The position numbers were made by a program, and so were the translations under genes. From Ambrosia x helenae (taxonomy: Eukaryota > Streptophyta > Magnoliopsida > Asterales > Asteraceae): 64,000 bases of DNA. The DNA is taken from NCBI GenBank assembly GCA_030844895.1, contig CM061230.1, forward strand, positions 1,900,705-1,964,704, read 5' to 3'. This document shows, one piece after another, positions 34,339 through 45,359 of the stretch (positions within the stretch are counted from its first letter, which is position 1; the number at the start of each line of letters is the position of its first letter). The notes below the pieces were generated by a model. The model was not told where the DNA came from. It made no database searches and saw only the letters and a program-made list of their open reading frames with translations.

Positions 34339-35155
34339 TTAAACATCGTCTTATGTAATTTTTAATTATATTTTTATTTATTTGTAATGGTTTTATTTTT
34401 AATGCAATAGTTGGTTATATTTTTAATTTGTCGTTTTGTTTTTATATTTAAACGTACTATACTATTACAATCACAAATAAACAATAAATATTATTACAAT
34501 AACAATTAAAAAACTACACTATTACAACAAACTTCCCGAGAATAAAGAAGCAACAAGAGAAAATTAAAAAGCAACAAGTAAAAAACTACACTATTACAAC
34601 AAACTTCCCAAATTTACTTCCAGAACTAGGAACTTTGTTTGAAGTAATAGTAATGTCTAACCAACTATTGAGGACTACATCTTAGTGTTAGATGTTTTGT
34701 CCTCCACAGCGGCGGTAGTAGCAGTGGTCTACATAGACGTTGTTTCGAATGGTGTATGTGCTCTACACAGACAAGTCCGAAACATTTCCTCGTTTTATGT
34801 AACAATAGTTCTCAGTGAGCACACGTCGAACATCGAGACATAAATTCGGAAAGCGAACGAACTTGCCTAAAATGTAGACCACCACATCATCGATCCATTA
34901 CACGGGTTGCAAACCACGCGCAGATGGAACAACAATCCAAGTAGCCGTACGCAGATGAAACAACAATCCAAGTAACCGGGACATATTTTCCGAAGCCGGT
35001 AGGCTTCGGCTGGGAAAGTCAAAAAGGCTTCGGCTGGGAAAGTAAAAAAACGTCATTGGATTGGAAGATGAAAGCTTAGAGGAGACGGGTGGGTGCATGG
35101 AAGATGAAAGCTTAGAGGAGAGCGGTGGGTGCAAATTTCGTTAAGTTAATTGGGG
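34339..35155. other. Interior of the TIR element, possible remnant of a leftward transcription unit
   Basis: Contains a 36-bp tandem repeat (units at 35063 and 35099, GGAAGATGAAAGCTTAGAGG core) and a 25-bp one (GGCTTCGGCTGGGAAAGT, near 34997-35050). A minus-strand frame 35134-34898 spans the repeats but resembles nothing I know, so I do not call a gene. Confidence 0.5.
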
Positions 35156-35165
35156 TATTTATATA
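35156..35165 (-). promoter_or_regulatory. TATA box facing inwards from the right TIR
   Basis: On the minus strand this reads TATATAAATA, mirroring the left-side box. Together they would give convergent transcripts, an arrangement seen in several TIR transposon families. Confidence 0.5.
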
Positions 35166-35174
35166 CACTCGTGA

Positions 35175-35552
35175 GACGGTTCAGACGGTTCAGACGGTTC
35201 ACAAATTTCGTTAAGACGTATTGGGAAAGGTGACCCGTCTGTTTGAGACGGTTGACCCGAAGGGACAGCCGGCATTGATAGACGTGAACCGTCTTTGGAG
35301 ACGGTTGAACCGAAGGGTCAGCCGTCTTGGTAAACGTGAACCGTCTGGGAGAGATCTCTGACCCGTCTGGAGAGAGACGGTACAGCCTCGGGATCAGAGA
35401 CGCCACGTGGCGGTTGGGGGGGGTCACAACGTGTCCCGTCTATCCAAAGACGGTTCAGGCGGGTTGGGAGCCGTGTCCCGTCTCTCCAAAGACGGTGGAG
35501 AGGGCTATTTGTGCAAAATGCCCGGTCAACGGGCTATATTGGTCATTTTCCC
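35175..35552. repeat. Right terminal inverted repeat
   Basis: Inverted partner of 33429-33750, ending GGTCATTTTCCC before TAA. It carries an extra sub-block relative to the left copy. Confidence 0.8.
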
Positions 35553-35850
35553 TAATAATAATGTACTCCATAGTTTATAAAAAAAGAAAAAGAAAGAAAA
35601 AAGAAATGAGAAAAACATGGACAGCTTGGAATGAAAATGACAAGAAGTTAGGGATAACATTGTAGAAAAGGCACGTGCTAAAATGGCCAACATTATTACT
35701 CACTCGTATCGTATTAAGATTAGATTTAGATTTAGATGTGAGAGAGATGGGCACTATAGTATACACTACAGTAGTACCAACCACCATTGTCTTTGTAGTT
35801 TATATAGGGAGGGAGGGTGGGACCCATTTGATAAAAGTAGGCATAATCCC

Positions 35851-35859
35851 TATAAATAA
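35851..35859 (+). promoter_or_regulatory. TATA box of the AMP deaminase gene
   Basis: TATAAATAA 133 bp before the predicted ATG. It is followed by a CTT-repeat leader (35888-35913), a common plant 5' UTR feature. The right end of the TIR element is only 299 bp upstream. Confidence 0.65.
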
Positions 35860-35991
35860 ATAGTACGTAATAATCTTCTAATTTAAGCTCTCTTCTTCTT
35901 CTTCTTCTTCTTAATTAGGGTTTTAATTTCCTCTCCCCACCCCCCAAATCTATACAATACAATACAATACACTGAGAGAGTGAAAGAGAGA

Positions 35992-38900
35992 ATGGATGCT
36001 TATGGGTTGCATCTAGCTATGGCGGCACTTGTCGGAGCTTCTTTTGTGGCTGTTTCCGCTTACTTTATGCACCGCAAAACCCTAAATCAACTGCTGGAGT
36101 TGGCCAAGTCTGTTGAGAGGGACCGACTAGAAGAAGAAGACGACGACGGACAGGCAGACTACAAGAAACAGAGAAGCATTGACAAGAGGCGGGGAGGTCG
36201 CCGAAACGTTGTTTATCGTCGGGCTTCCACTTCCTTGCCTGACGTCACCTCCTTCTCTGGTGTTGACGATGCTCTTCCACTTGCTTTACCTAAACTCCAT
36301 ACCCTTCCTGAAGGTAACCAACCAAATTGCCTCCTATCATTACTTACATTACATACTGCCTTTATGCTCCTCTACACTTTAAATTCTTTGAACCTAACAC
36401 ACTTAAAGTCAGAGGTAACCTCTTAATGCAATATTTAAATCTTTAAGAGCTACCAAACAGCTCCTAAGTCTTTAGAATTACATTTTTGACATTTTCTAAT
36501 GCTTAATCTATCCTAGGTTTTGTATTGTAGAATCAAGTTTTTTTTACGTTTGTTTGTTTGTTTGATTGCTCCAATTATGATAGGGAAAACTACTAGCCAC
36601 ACTGGGTTGGCCAAAAGAGCTTCCCTCATACTTAGACCCACTTCTCCAAAGTCTCCGTTGCAAGCGCAAGTGCTTTTGAAAGTGCTCAAGGATCAGATGA
36701 TGATCTTGATGTTGATCTTGATGTTGATGTTGATGTCACTCACAATGTTAATTTAGATGCCACCTATCTTAACACTAACGGGAATGCGGTAAATTTTTAT
36801 GCACTATCACAAATTCCTTTCCTTTCCTTTCCTTATCCTACCCTGTTTGGAAAGCTTACAGCTAAATACATTTGTTTGGACATAAATGAGCAGGGCCCAG
36901 ACAGCGCAAGTGTTAATGCAAATGGTGAACAATTGCCCATAGCTGCAGCTGCTTTGATACGGTCGCATAGTATATCTGGTGATCTACACGGTGTGCAACC
37001 TGATCCTGTTGCTGCCGATATTCTTAGAAAGGAGCCAGAGCAGGAAACTTTTGTACGCCTTAGGATCTCTCCATATGGTACTCGTGTCTCTTTTCTAGCT
37101 CATCTATCACTACATCTGTGTTTAAAATAATTTAGAGATGAACTACTTTGCCCATCTTAAGCACTCCTATTATTTTGGAGTAACTTATCTCTTTTTTCTT
37201 TTTGTTAAGTTCAAGTGGAAGTATAAGTGTAGTTCTTTAAGACTGTGACAGTAGACAAAACAAGTATATAGAGAGTGAAACAGCAAGAAAGGTTTGGGTG
37301 AAAATGGGGTATTTACTTATCTGTACAGGTATTAAAGGTTGGAAATTCCAAGCCTTCGACATAGCCGTTGAAATTTAAATTGTAGGAAAATGTTGGGTAA
37401 AAAGAAAGATAAAGTGAACGCAGGTAGAAAGAGATGAGAAGAAAGAGTCATTCTACAGAACTCTAATCAAATCGGTATCATACTATCATTCAGGTCTACT
37501 CCTGAGTTCCAATATGGAATCATATAGTAAGAAGATAAACTAACAATGATGACAATGTTAAGTATAGTTTTGACAAGAAATGAACAAAGTTAGTAATCAA
37601 CCTAACGCTAAAACAAGTGATAAAAATTACTTTTCTTTTAAAATTTGTTTCTCCTGCTAAGTATTGCTCTCAGGATCACTCTGTTTTATCTCATTTACAA
37701 AGGCTAGGCTAGATTAAAGTGGGTGTTAATTAATGAGTGTTCATTTATATTCACTTAGCATATATATTTTTTTAAACTTGTTAATTGCTTGGTTTTCTGA
37801 AGTTGTTGAATGTGAACATGCACATTGGTGCATTCAAGCTTTACCGATTTTCATTGGTTGGTCGCTGAGGGTTTGTTGGTTTTTCCATTTTTGAATTTGT
37901 GTGGAACCGAGAAGGCTATGGATATTTAAAAGGGGAAAACACAAATTGGTTTAAAAACCAATTTTTTTTTAGAAAGAAAATGCTAAAGGTAATTTGAATA
38001 TATGGTGGCCCTTGTAAAAAAATACAAATTAGTTCACTTAGAGAAACCATGCCTTTCGTATGCAAAAAGTAAACATTTGTTTTTCATAAGCAAGTGGTAA
38101 TATAATGATTTCTTTTGCATGATTGTTGTGTTAATAATTTATTTCATAAACAATTGTACCTGAACATCATTCAATTTTCTTTAATGGCAGAGACACCATC
38201 ACCTGATGAAGCAGAGGTTTACAGGGCTATACAGGTTTGCCTTGAAATGAGAAACAGTTATGTATTTAGAGAAAGCATCGCACCTTGGGAAAAAGAGATC
38301 ATATCTGACCCTAGTACACCTAGACGCAATCCAAATCCTTTTGAGTTTGTTCCTGAAACAAAATCTGATGTGAGTTTTGAACCAATTTGTACTTGACTAC
38401 TTTCCACTACAACATGTTAAATCAATGTAAGCTATCTTCACAAAAAATTTAATCATGCTACAGCATTACTTTGAAATGGAAGATGGAGTCGTTCATGTTT
38501 ATGCAAATAAAGATTGTAAGATCCCATAATTCAGTGATTCCTGATGGTGTTGTTTTTGTCTATATATGTATATGTATGCACCATACACATTACACACTTT
38601 AAAAGTGTAATTTTTTATTTTTAACTTTTGCAGCAAAAGAGAAGCTTTTTCCTGTTGTTGATGCAACAACCTTTTTCACCGATTTACATCACATCCTTAA
38701 AGTGATAGCTGCTGGGAATACACGAACAGTATGTCATCACCGGCTTGGTCTTCTAGAACAGGTTTGTTGAGTTTTTTTGTGTTTGTTATGCTTTGCAACT
38801 TTTTTTTGAGTGGTGTATTTATTTGACTTTGATTTTTATGTCAAGAAATTCAATCTCCATTTAATGCTAAACGCGGATAAAGAGTTTTTAGCTCAGAAAA

Positions 38901-41645
38901 GTGCACCACACCGTGACTTTTATAATGTCCGGAAAGTCGATACCCATGTCCATCATTCTGCATGCATGAATCAAAAACATTTGTTAAGGTTCATAAAGTC
39001 TAAGTTGAGGAAAGAACCTGACGAGGTAATAAAATTAATAGTCTGCTGATTTGTTTTTCATCTTTGTTATATTGATTGCTGGTATGATTTTTTGTTTGCT
39101 TCTTTAGGTTGTAATATTTCGGGATGGGACGTATCTGACTTTATTAGAAGTTTTTGAGAGCTTGGATTTAACTGGGTAGTAAAATAATCATTTGAATGCC
39201 GCATTAAAAGTATTTTTTATCATGATACTTGTCTAATGCTATTCAAATTTGTTGGTGCAGTTATGACCTCAATGTTGATCTGCTAGATGTGCATGCAGAC
39301 AAGAGCACCTTTCATCGTTTTGACAAATTTAATCTCAAGTATAATCCCTGTGGTCAGAGTAGGCTTAGGGAGATTTTCTTGAAGCAAGATAATTTAATTC
39401 AGGGTAAACTTAATCTTTCAACTTATGGAACAAAAACTTATTACTGCGATCTTAGAAACAGAATTTTAGAAATTTTGTATGAATACCATTTTGGCAGGCC
39501 GCTTCCTTGCTGAGTTGACTAAACAAGTATTCACGGATCTTGATGCAAGCAAATATCAAGTGAGTTCTGAGTTCGGGAATTTTATCATGTTTATTTTCAT
39601 AACTATATTTGAAGACATTTTTTACTGACTTGAAAAACGCTGCATTTTACAGATGGCTGAATACAGAATATCCATATACGGGAGAAAGCAAAGTGAGTGG
39701 GACAATTTGGCGAGTTGGATTGTAAATAATGAACTCTTTAGTGACAATGTTGTCTGGCTGATTCAGGTACACCGTACACCTGTTAAGGAGATGAAAATTT
39801 TACATTTCCTGTAATTATATCATTGTTAATTTTTTTATCATAAGGCATAAACATTAAACATCATTATCTTGACTTCCAAATCTTGATTTTTTGTGCAGCT
39901 GCCTCGGCTTTACAATATATACAAGGAAATGGGTATTGTGACATCATTTCAGACCATTCTTGACAATATATTCCTTCCTCTTTTCGAAGTTACAGTTGAC
40001 CCAGGATCACATCCGCAGTTGCATGTTTTCTTGAAACAGGTTCGTTCGCTTGCCTTGTGACATTTTATGTGCTGCATACATGTTTAGGATCTTGAAATTT
40101 GTGCTTTGTGCACTGTGTGAAAAGCTTGCATTTCTGTTTCTTTACTATTGTATTATGTGTATATAGTGGCACTTTTCATACAAATCATTTTATTTAAAAC
40201 TACAGGTTGTGGGTTTGGATTTAGTAGATGATGAAAGCAAGCCTGAAAGGCGCCCTACAAAACACATGCCAACGCCTGAACAATGGACTAATATATTCAA
40301 TCCTGCATTCTCATATTATGTTTACTATTGCTACGCCAACCTCTATACCCTAAACAAGGCAAGTATACTTATGCAATATGCACAAACTTATAAACATTCA
40401 AATACATTCCAACAAGAATAATATATGAGTCTTGAGTTTGTTGATGTTATGTCACAGCTTCGTGAATCAAAAGGCATGACTACCATCAGATTCCGCCCTC
40501 ATTGTGGGGAGGTACGTATTGCCAACCCGTTTAGCTCGTCTTCTTCTTCTTTTACCTTTTGGAATTGTTGGTTGTTGAGTTGATTTTTTTTCTTCAGGCG
40601 GGTGACATTGACCATCTTGCTGCTGCATTTCTTACAACTCATAACATTGCACATGGGATTAATCTGAGAAAGTCTCCAGTACTTCAATACCTGTACTACC
40701 TTGCACAGGTAATACACGAGACTTTCTTTACGCTCTTTGGTTTTGACCCTTTTTGGTTTGTTGACTTCTAATTAGATGTATATCTAATGATGTGTTACCT
40801 TTGTAATCAGATTGGTCTAGCAATGTCTCCTTTGAGCAACAACTCCTTATTTCTAGATTATCACCGGAATCCTTTTCCAATGTTTTTCCTCAGAGGGCTT
40901 AATGTTTCTTTATCTACTGATGACCCATTGCAAATCCACCTAACAAAGGAGCCGTTAGTGGAGGAGTACAGTATTGCTGCTTCTGTAAGCATCGGGCTTC
41001 CTATTTTGAGTTTTAAAGATGTGAAAAATAGGTTGTGTGGGTTGACTAACGTTCTCCTTTCACAGGTTTGGAAGTTGAGTGCGTGTGATCTCTGTGAAAT
41101 TGCCCGTAATTCAGTGTACCAATCAGGTTTCTCACATGTCCTGAAGGTAAAAGTTTCATTATCAATGTCATTTTCTGTATGGATGATGACTAAATATTAT
41201 TTTTTATGGTTTTGTATGTCAAATATTGTCGTCATTGGTAACTGAATTTCTTCTTCTCAGTCACATTGGATCGGTCCAGAGTACTATAAGAGAGGACCAG
41301 ATGGAAATGATATTCACAAGACAAACGTGCCACATATCCGTCTTGAATTCCGTGACATGGTATGAATTTTAAATTAATATAATTTTTCTGTGATTTTTTA
41401 TTTAATATTTGAAGTGAAAAAATGATCCGTCATAGATGGCACATAGTGTGTAGAATTTGTTTATTGTATTGTTGCGTAGGACTCCAAATGTGGGTTGTAA
41501 ATACCTCAAGTGGTAATCTTTTAAACTAATACGACATCCTACATGGGGTCATCTGATATTACTTTGGGTGATACAGATCTGGAGAGAGGAGATGCAACAA
41601 GTTTATTTAGGGAGAGCTGAATTGCCTGAATACATCGAGACTTAG
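35992..41645 (+). CDS. AMP deaminase (FAC1-type), 19 exons, with a one-base frameshift in exon 2
   Basis: Converts AMP to IMP plus ammonia in purine metabolism; the only Arabidopsis copy (FAC1) is essential for embryos. Exons: 35992-36313, 36584-36788, 36894-37077, 38191-38369, 38464-38515, 38634-38761, 38846-39025, 39108-39175, 39261-39403, 39498-39559, 39653-39766, 39899-40039, 40206-40358, 40458-40511, 40598-40708, 40811-40984, 41066-41146, 41261-41359, 41577-41645. Their length is 2519 nt, one short of 840 codons. Every phase fits except exon 2, where the frame slips near 36655 (after KSP); as printed, translation would stop at 36754-36756. With the slip ignored, residues follow Arabidopsis numbering: zinc ligands H391, H393, H659 and D736, and SLSTDDP. 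An N-terminal membrane segment spans about residues 5-26. Intron 13 starts with GC. Either an assembly error or a damaged allele. Confidence 0.93.
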
Positions 41646-42455
41646 CCTCTTTCATGTCAATCTACCGTTTGTTGGTTTCTGGAGGTAAGCAACTTTTGAT
41701 TGATACATTTTCAAAGAGTGCCTTATCTGAGACTCACTATACTTATATCAAGTTTAAATTACAATCAATCTTTTGTTATTGAAAGTAGAATAACATATGC
41801 TACATGTCTTTGCAGTTAGCCCCTTGACTTTTGGTGAAATCCCTAAAGCTTAAGAGCTAATAAGAGAGTTCAGTGAAAGCTTTAGGTCAAGCCATCTAAC
41901 TTTATACTATAAGAGGACCTGAGATATATTCTGCATCACAAGATGATATGCTAGGCTTTAGGTGGTGGTGGTGTCGTAATGAATAATCAAAATACTTATT
42001 ATAATAAGATATGTTTAAAAAGTATTGTATCAGTGCATTTAAACATGAAGATGTTGAGATTCTCTTTACTATTTTTTACTTGCTTTACTACCACCATTTG
42101 TATGTGATAATAATTTGGTCCAATTAGTGGTTGCAAACATAAATACACTACATTCATTCTTGGCTTAAATGTATGACATCTCTAAACTAATAAATTAGGC
42201 ATATTTGTAACATAGCATGCCAAAGAATATCCCCATAGAACTTTATTAAATCATGCCATCAGAGACCACATTGATGCATGAATTTTACACAAAAACAAGC
42301 ATGCACAAAAGTCATATCATTTGAACTAGCAAGCACTGATAAGTGATAATACAACTGGATGCAACAGTTTCAACTAACACAGTACTATCCATCTACAAGA
42401 ACAAAGTGACGCGCTTTGGTCTTGTAACCTACATGTTGACATGAAACCATGTTCA
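41646..42455. other. AMP deaminase 3' UTR and intergenic gap between convergent genes
   Basis: No coding signal. A possible 3' UTR intron follows GAG|GTAAGC near 41685. The next gene converges from the right. Confidence 0.5.
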
Positions 42456-43780
42456 TCACTGGTTCTTGGACTGCAGCACGAATAAAACATAAATCAGATT
42501 TACCTTTGAAAAAATTTCAATGCTTGTAAATCTTGTTGAAAAGGAGAGAAAATGTACCTCGAAGTTCCGAGACATTTCCTTCACTTGCTCAGCAAGTTCT
42601 TGCCTTTTCTTTGCAGCTGCAGAAACCAAATCCAGAACATTCAATTGCATGAATATTACATGTGCCAACTTAGCGGACCAAAGCATGTTGAGTGGGTTTA
42701 AACAGATGCTGGACGAACCCATCACTTTTTCGTGCATGTTGGGTTGACCAGCAAGCATTTTTATTTTAAAAGTCTTCACGAAAAATCAATACGCCAATTA
42801 TAAACTTATAATTGCGAAAACCTTATAATTACAGATTAAAAAAAAATCTCTAAACCCTTTGGATAAAACAATTTATTTTAGTAGACTGTAGATATTAGAA
42901 AAAAAACTCCAAGCCACTCATAGCATTTGACACAGCACCTTTTAGCTAATTTTCTTAAAACACAACCAACCCCAAATGAACCCGATTGATAAGTAAATGG
43001 GTTGAAAGTAGGACAAGTAAATGTGTTGTGTTTTTATTTACCTAGGGTGGACATTTCTTCCATGGACTTTGAAGTCTTGACAGCAAATCGTTGAAATGCC
43101 CGGCTAAGCCATGAATTAAAAAAAAACAGTGGTCAAGATCATGTAAGAGAAGTAGCGTAAAGAAAGAAATGTAAAGAACAAAATGAATATGATGATTGTT
43201 TAAGAGGAGCTGCGAATGAGAATAGAGTTTTTGAAACAGCATTCACAAAATTAGGGGTGTTCAGAATTCGAAAAATTCGACCTAATTCGATTCGATTATC
43301 AAGAATTCGAATTTGATTCAATTCGAGTTCAGTAAATCGAATATGAATACGAATTGGTCAGCTTTTAATCGAATTCAAATCGAATATGAATTCGGTAAAA
43401 AAAAAACAAATTATTGGAATAATTTGAAAATTCATTATTTGATTTGATTTGATTTGATGAACAGGCCTACACAAATACTAGCTAAACATATTATTATTGA
43501 AGAATAAGGGACTAATACAGAATTGATATCCATTCCTGATATATAAGTCAAGTCAGCCAAAGAGTGATACAAATAACAAGTAGAAAAAGAGACTAGGAAC
43601 AGATAGATAGTAACTGAAAACAATGGATAGTAAAAAGTTTGGATTTTTAAAATAGATGTGATATTTATAAGGAAGAAGAGAAGAGAAGAGAAAAGAAGAG
43701 AACCTGTTGGCAAGGGAGTCGACGAGGAGCTCATTAACAAGGTAAGACATGACCCGTTGCACAAAATTTCCTCCCGCCAT
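42456..43780 (-). CDS. Small 70-residue conserved-looking protein, four exons
   Basis: Exons on the minus strand: 43780-43704, 43103-43042, 42616-42558 and 42470-42456; total 213 nt, phases 2, 1, 0 all agree and all introns are GT-AG. The protein begins MAGGNFVQRVMSYLVNELLV, continues with a basic FQRFAVKTSKSMEEM region, and ends in a charged helix rich in K, E, Q that closes with SKNQ. The N-terminal 22 residues could be an amphipathic or membrane-associating helix and the rest is predicted helical. I believe similar short proteins of unknown function occur in other plants but cannot name one. Function unknown. The clean exon-phase agreement is the main evidence that it is real. Confidence 0.75.
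43252..43405 (+). mobile_element. Truncated AATTCG-rich hAT-like MITE
   Basis: Begins TAGGGGTGTTCAG, the same end as the 47773-48472 element, and continues with AATTCGA-type words. The other end is missing. It lies in intron 1 of the small minus-strand gene. Confidence 0.65.
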
Positions 43781-44208
43781 TATCTATCTCACAACCAACA
43801 AATCAGATACCAACCCTAATCCCCCTTTATTCAATTTTCACACACCTTATCATACCATTAATTCATTAATATAATAATAATAAGAAGAAGAAGGTTGATG
43901 AGATAGATCATAATATGTGTACCTGATGGACGACGATGATGATGATGATGATTTGGGTGCAATACAATAGAATCCCTAGTTTCTCCAAAGGAAGAGAAAG
44001 AGAAAGAGGTGGTGTTGTATTTGACCAGGTAGGTAGGTAGGTTGGTTACTTGTTTTATAAGTATATCGGGTTGGGCCTTTGCCCCATTAATCAAGTCTAC
44101 TCTTCAAAACCCCATATGATTATTAAACCCACACCCACTAAACCCCATACATTTATTATTCTTGCTTTCATTCCTACTCCATTATATAAACCCACTAAAT
44201 CCCATTAA

Positions 44209-45356
44209 GGCTACTAGGTGAGCAGACACCAAAAATGTCATGTCTCAGTGTCACGTAGGCTGCCACATCACTAAAGTGGTGTCTCAACATTTTTGAGACA
44301 TGGGTGGGGTGTGCAGACATGCAAAACCCATGTCTCAAGCATTTAATTTTTTTTTTTGTTTTATAATATTAAATGTAATTAGTTTAATAAAAGTAATAAA
44401 TAAAAAAAATAATGTTCAAATAAATACTAAATTATATAAAAAAATTACAAAAGCATGATAAAATAAAAAAAAAAAAACGAACACACTTAAAAAAAACATA
44501 CGATTTCCTAAAATTATATAAAACTACTTCCATTTTTCAATAAACTTTTCTTGCAATTTCTTCATCGCGGCGCGTTTTTCTTCGGGATACTTCGATATAT
44601 CCGCCTCCATAACTCTCCACTCTTCAAGCGTCTTCGATTCATCAATCAACCGAATCTTCTCCTTCTTAAGCTTTATTTTTTCGTCATTAGCTTTGTTGAA
44701 AGCTTCCATTGCTTCGGTTAATTTATCAAGCTTTGAAGCGCTCCCGCTTGTGGTATTCGACGCCGCCGCTTTCTTTCCTGCCGCCGCTTCCTTTCTTGCT
44801 TTATCACGACCTACATAAAAAACGCAACCATTTTATAGTCCGAAAAAGAAACGCTACAAATTATATAAAAAAAATATAAATTTATAAACCTGTGGGGCGT
44901 TCCTCCTCTACATAAATTGGTTCTTCTTCATCAGGGTCGTCGTTCATATCAATGTCGATTGGAACGGACGGGCCTGCTTTTTTAGCTTTGGTCTTTCGTT
45001 TGGCCCGTGCAACCTCGTTTGGTAGGGATCCATGAAGTTTTTTTATAAAAATAGTGGGAGTTTATAAAATAAAGGGATTGAATAAGTTGGAGTGGATAAA
45101 AATGTGGCTTTTGGATAATATTTAAAGTGGGAAAATACCTTTTAAAAAAAATAGCCGTTCAAAAAATCCGTTGTGCAACGGTAAAAAAAAAAAAAAAATC
45201 AAGAAATTCCACTATTGGCTCGTCCCTTTCGTCCTTTGGAGAACGGGGGAGACGGGGGAGAGGGAGACGGGGCACAACGGGGCGGTGTAGCGAGGGAGAC
45301 GGGGCAAAAAAAGGGGGACGGGGGGGGGGGTGGTGATGTCTGCTCACCGGTAAGCC
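44209..45356. mobile_element. PIF/Harbinger-type TIR element, 1148 bp, non-autonomous
   Basis: Left end GGCTACTAGGTGAGCAGACA and, on the opposite strand, right end GGCTTACCGGTGAGCAGACA are inverted repeats, flanked by TAA at 44206-44208 and 45357-45359. This is the classic 3-bp Harbinger target. It encloses the C-terminal half of an accessory SANT-family protein on the minus strand and a G-rich tract at 45236-45333. There is no transposase. Confidence 0.85.
44524..45040 (-). pseudogene. C-terminal half of a Harbinger-associated SANT/NAM-associated protein
   Basis: Two minus-strand exons, about 45040-44890 and 44810-44524, joined by a 79-nt GT-AG intron in matching phase 1. The first encodes a basic nuclear-signal-like RAKRKTKAKK segment, then an acidic stretch. 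The second begins GRDKARKEAAAGKK and ends in a charged helix, the usual C-terminus of these accessory proteins. The N-terminal SANT domain is missing and upstream sequence is poly-T/A, so it is a decapitated gene. Confidence 0.72.
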
Positions 45357-45359
45357 TAA

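Larger units (their letters stand above)
33429..35552. mobile_element. Non-autonomous TIR element with AGACGG-rich long terminal repeats (PIF/Harbinger-like)
   Basis: The first 50 or so bases (starting GGGAAAATGACC) and last 50 are almost perfect inverted repeats, and weaker inverted similarity continues for about 320 bp each side, with many AGACGG/CCGTCT words. Flanks read TAA on both sides (33426-33428 and 35553-35555), the PIF/Harbinger target. They also match for 9 bases (TAATAATAA), which would suit a Mutator-like element, but they lie in an ATA microsatellite so length is not decisive. The SANT/Myb-like ORF favours Harbinger. No DDE transposase is visible. Confidence 0.8.

Noticed and set aside
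34898..35134. Minus-strand 78-codon frame beginning at a tandem repeat
   Set aside because: Its start is the 36-bp repeat itself and the rest matches no family I know; left as a possible transcript only.
33420..35561. Mutator-like element with 9-bp duplication TAATAATAA
   Set aside because: Possible, but the flank is an ATA microsatellite so 9 matching bases are weak evidence; TAA target and SANT ORF favour Harbinger. Left as an alternative.
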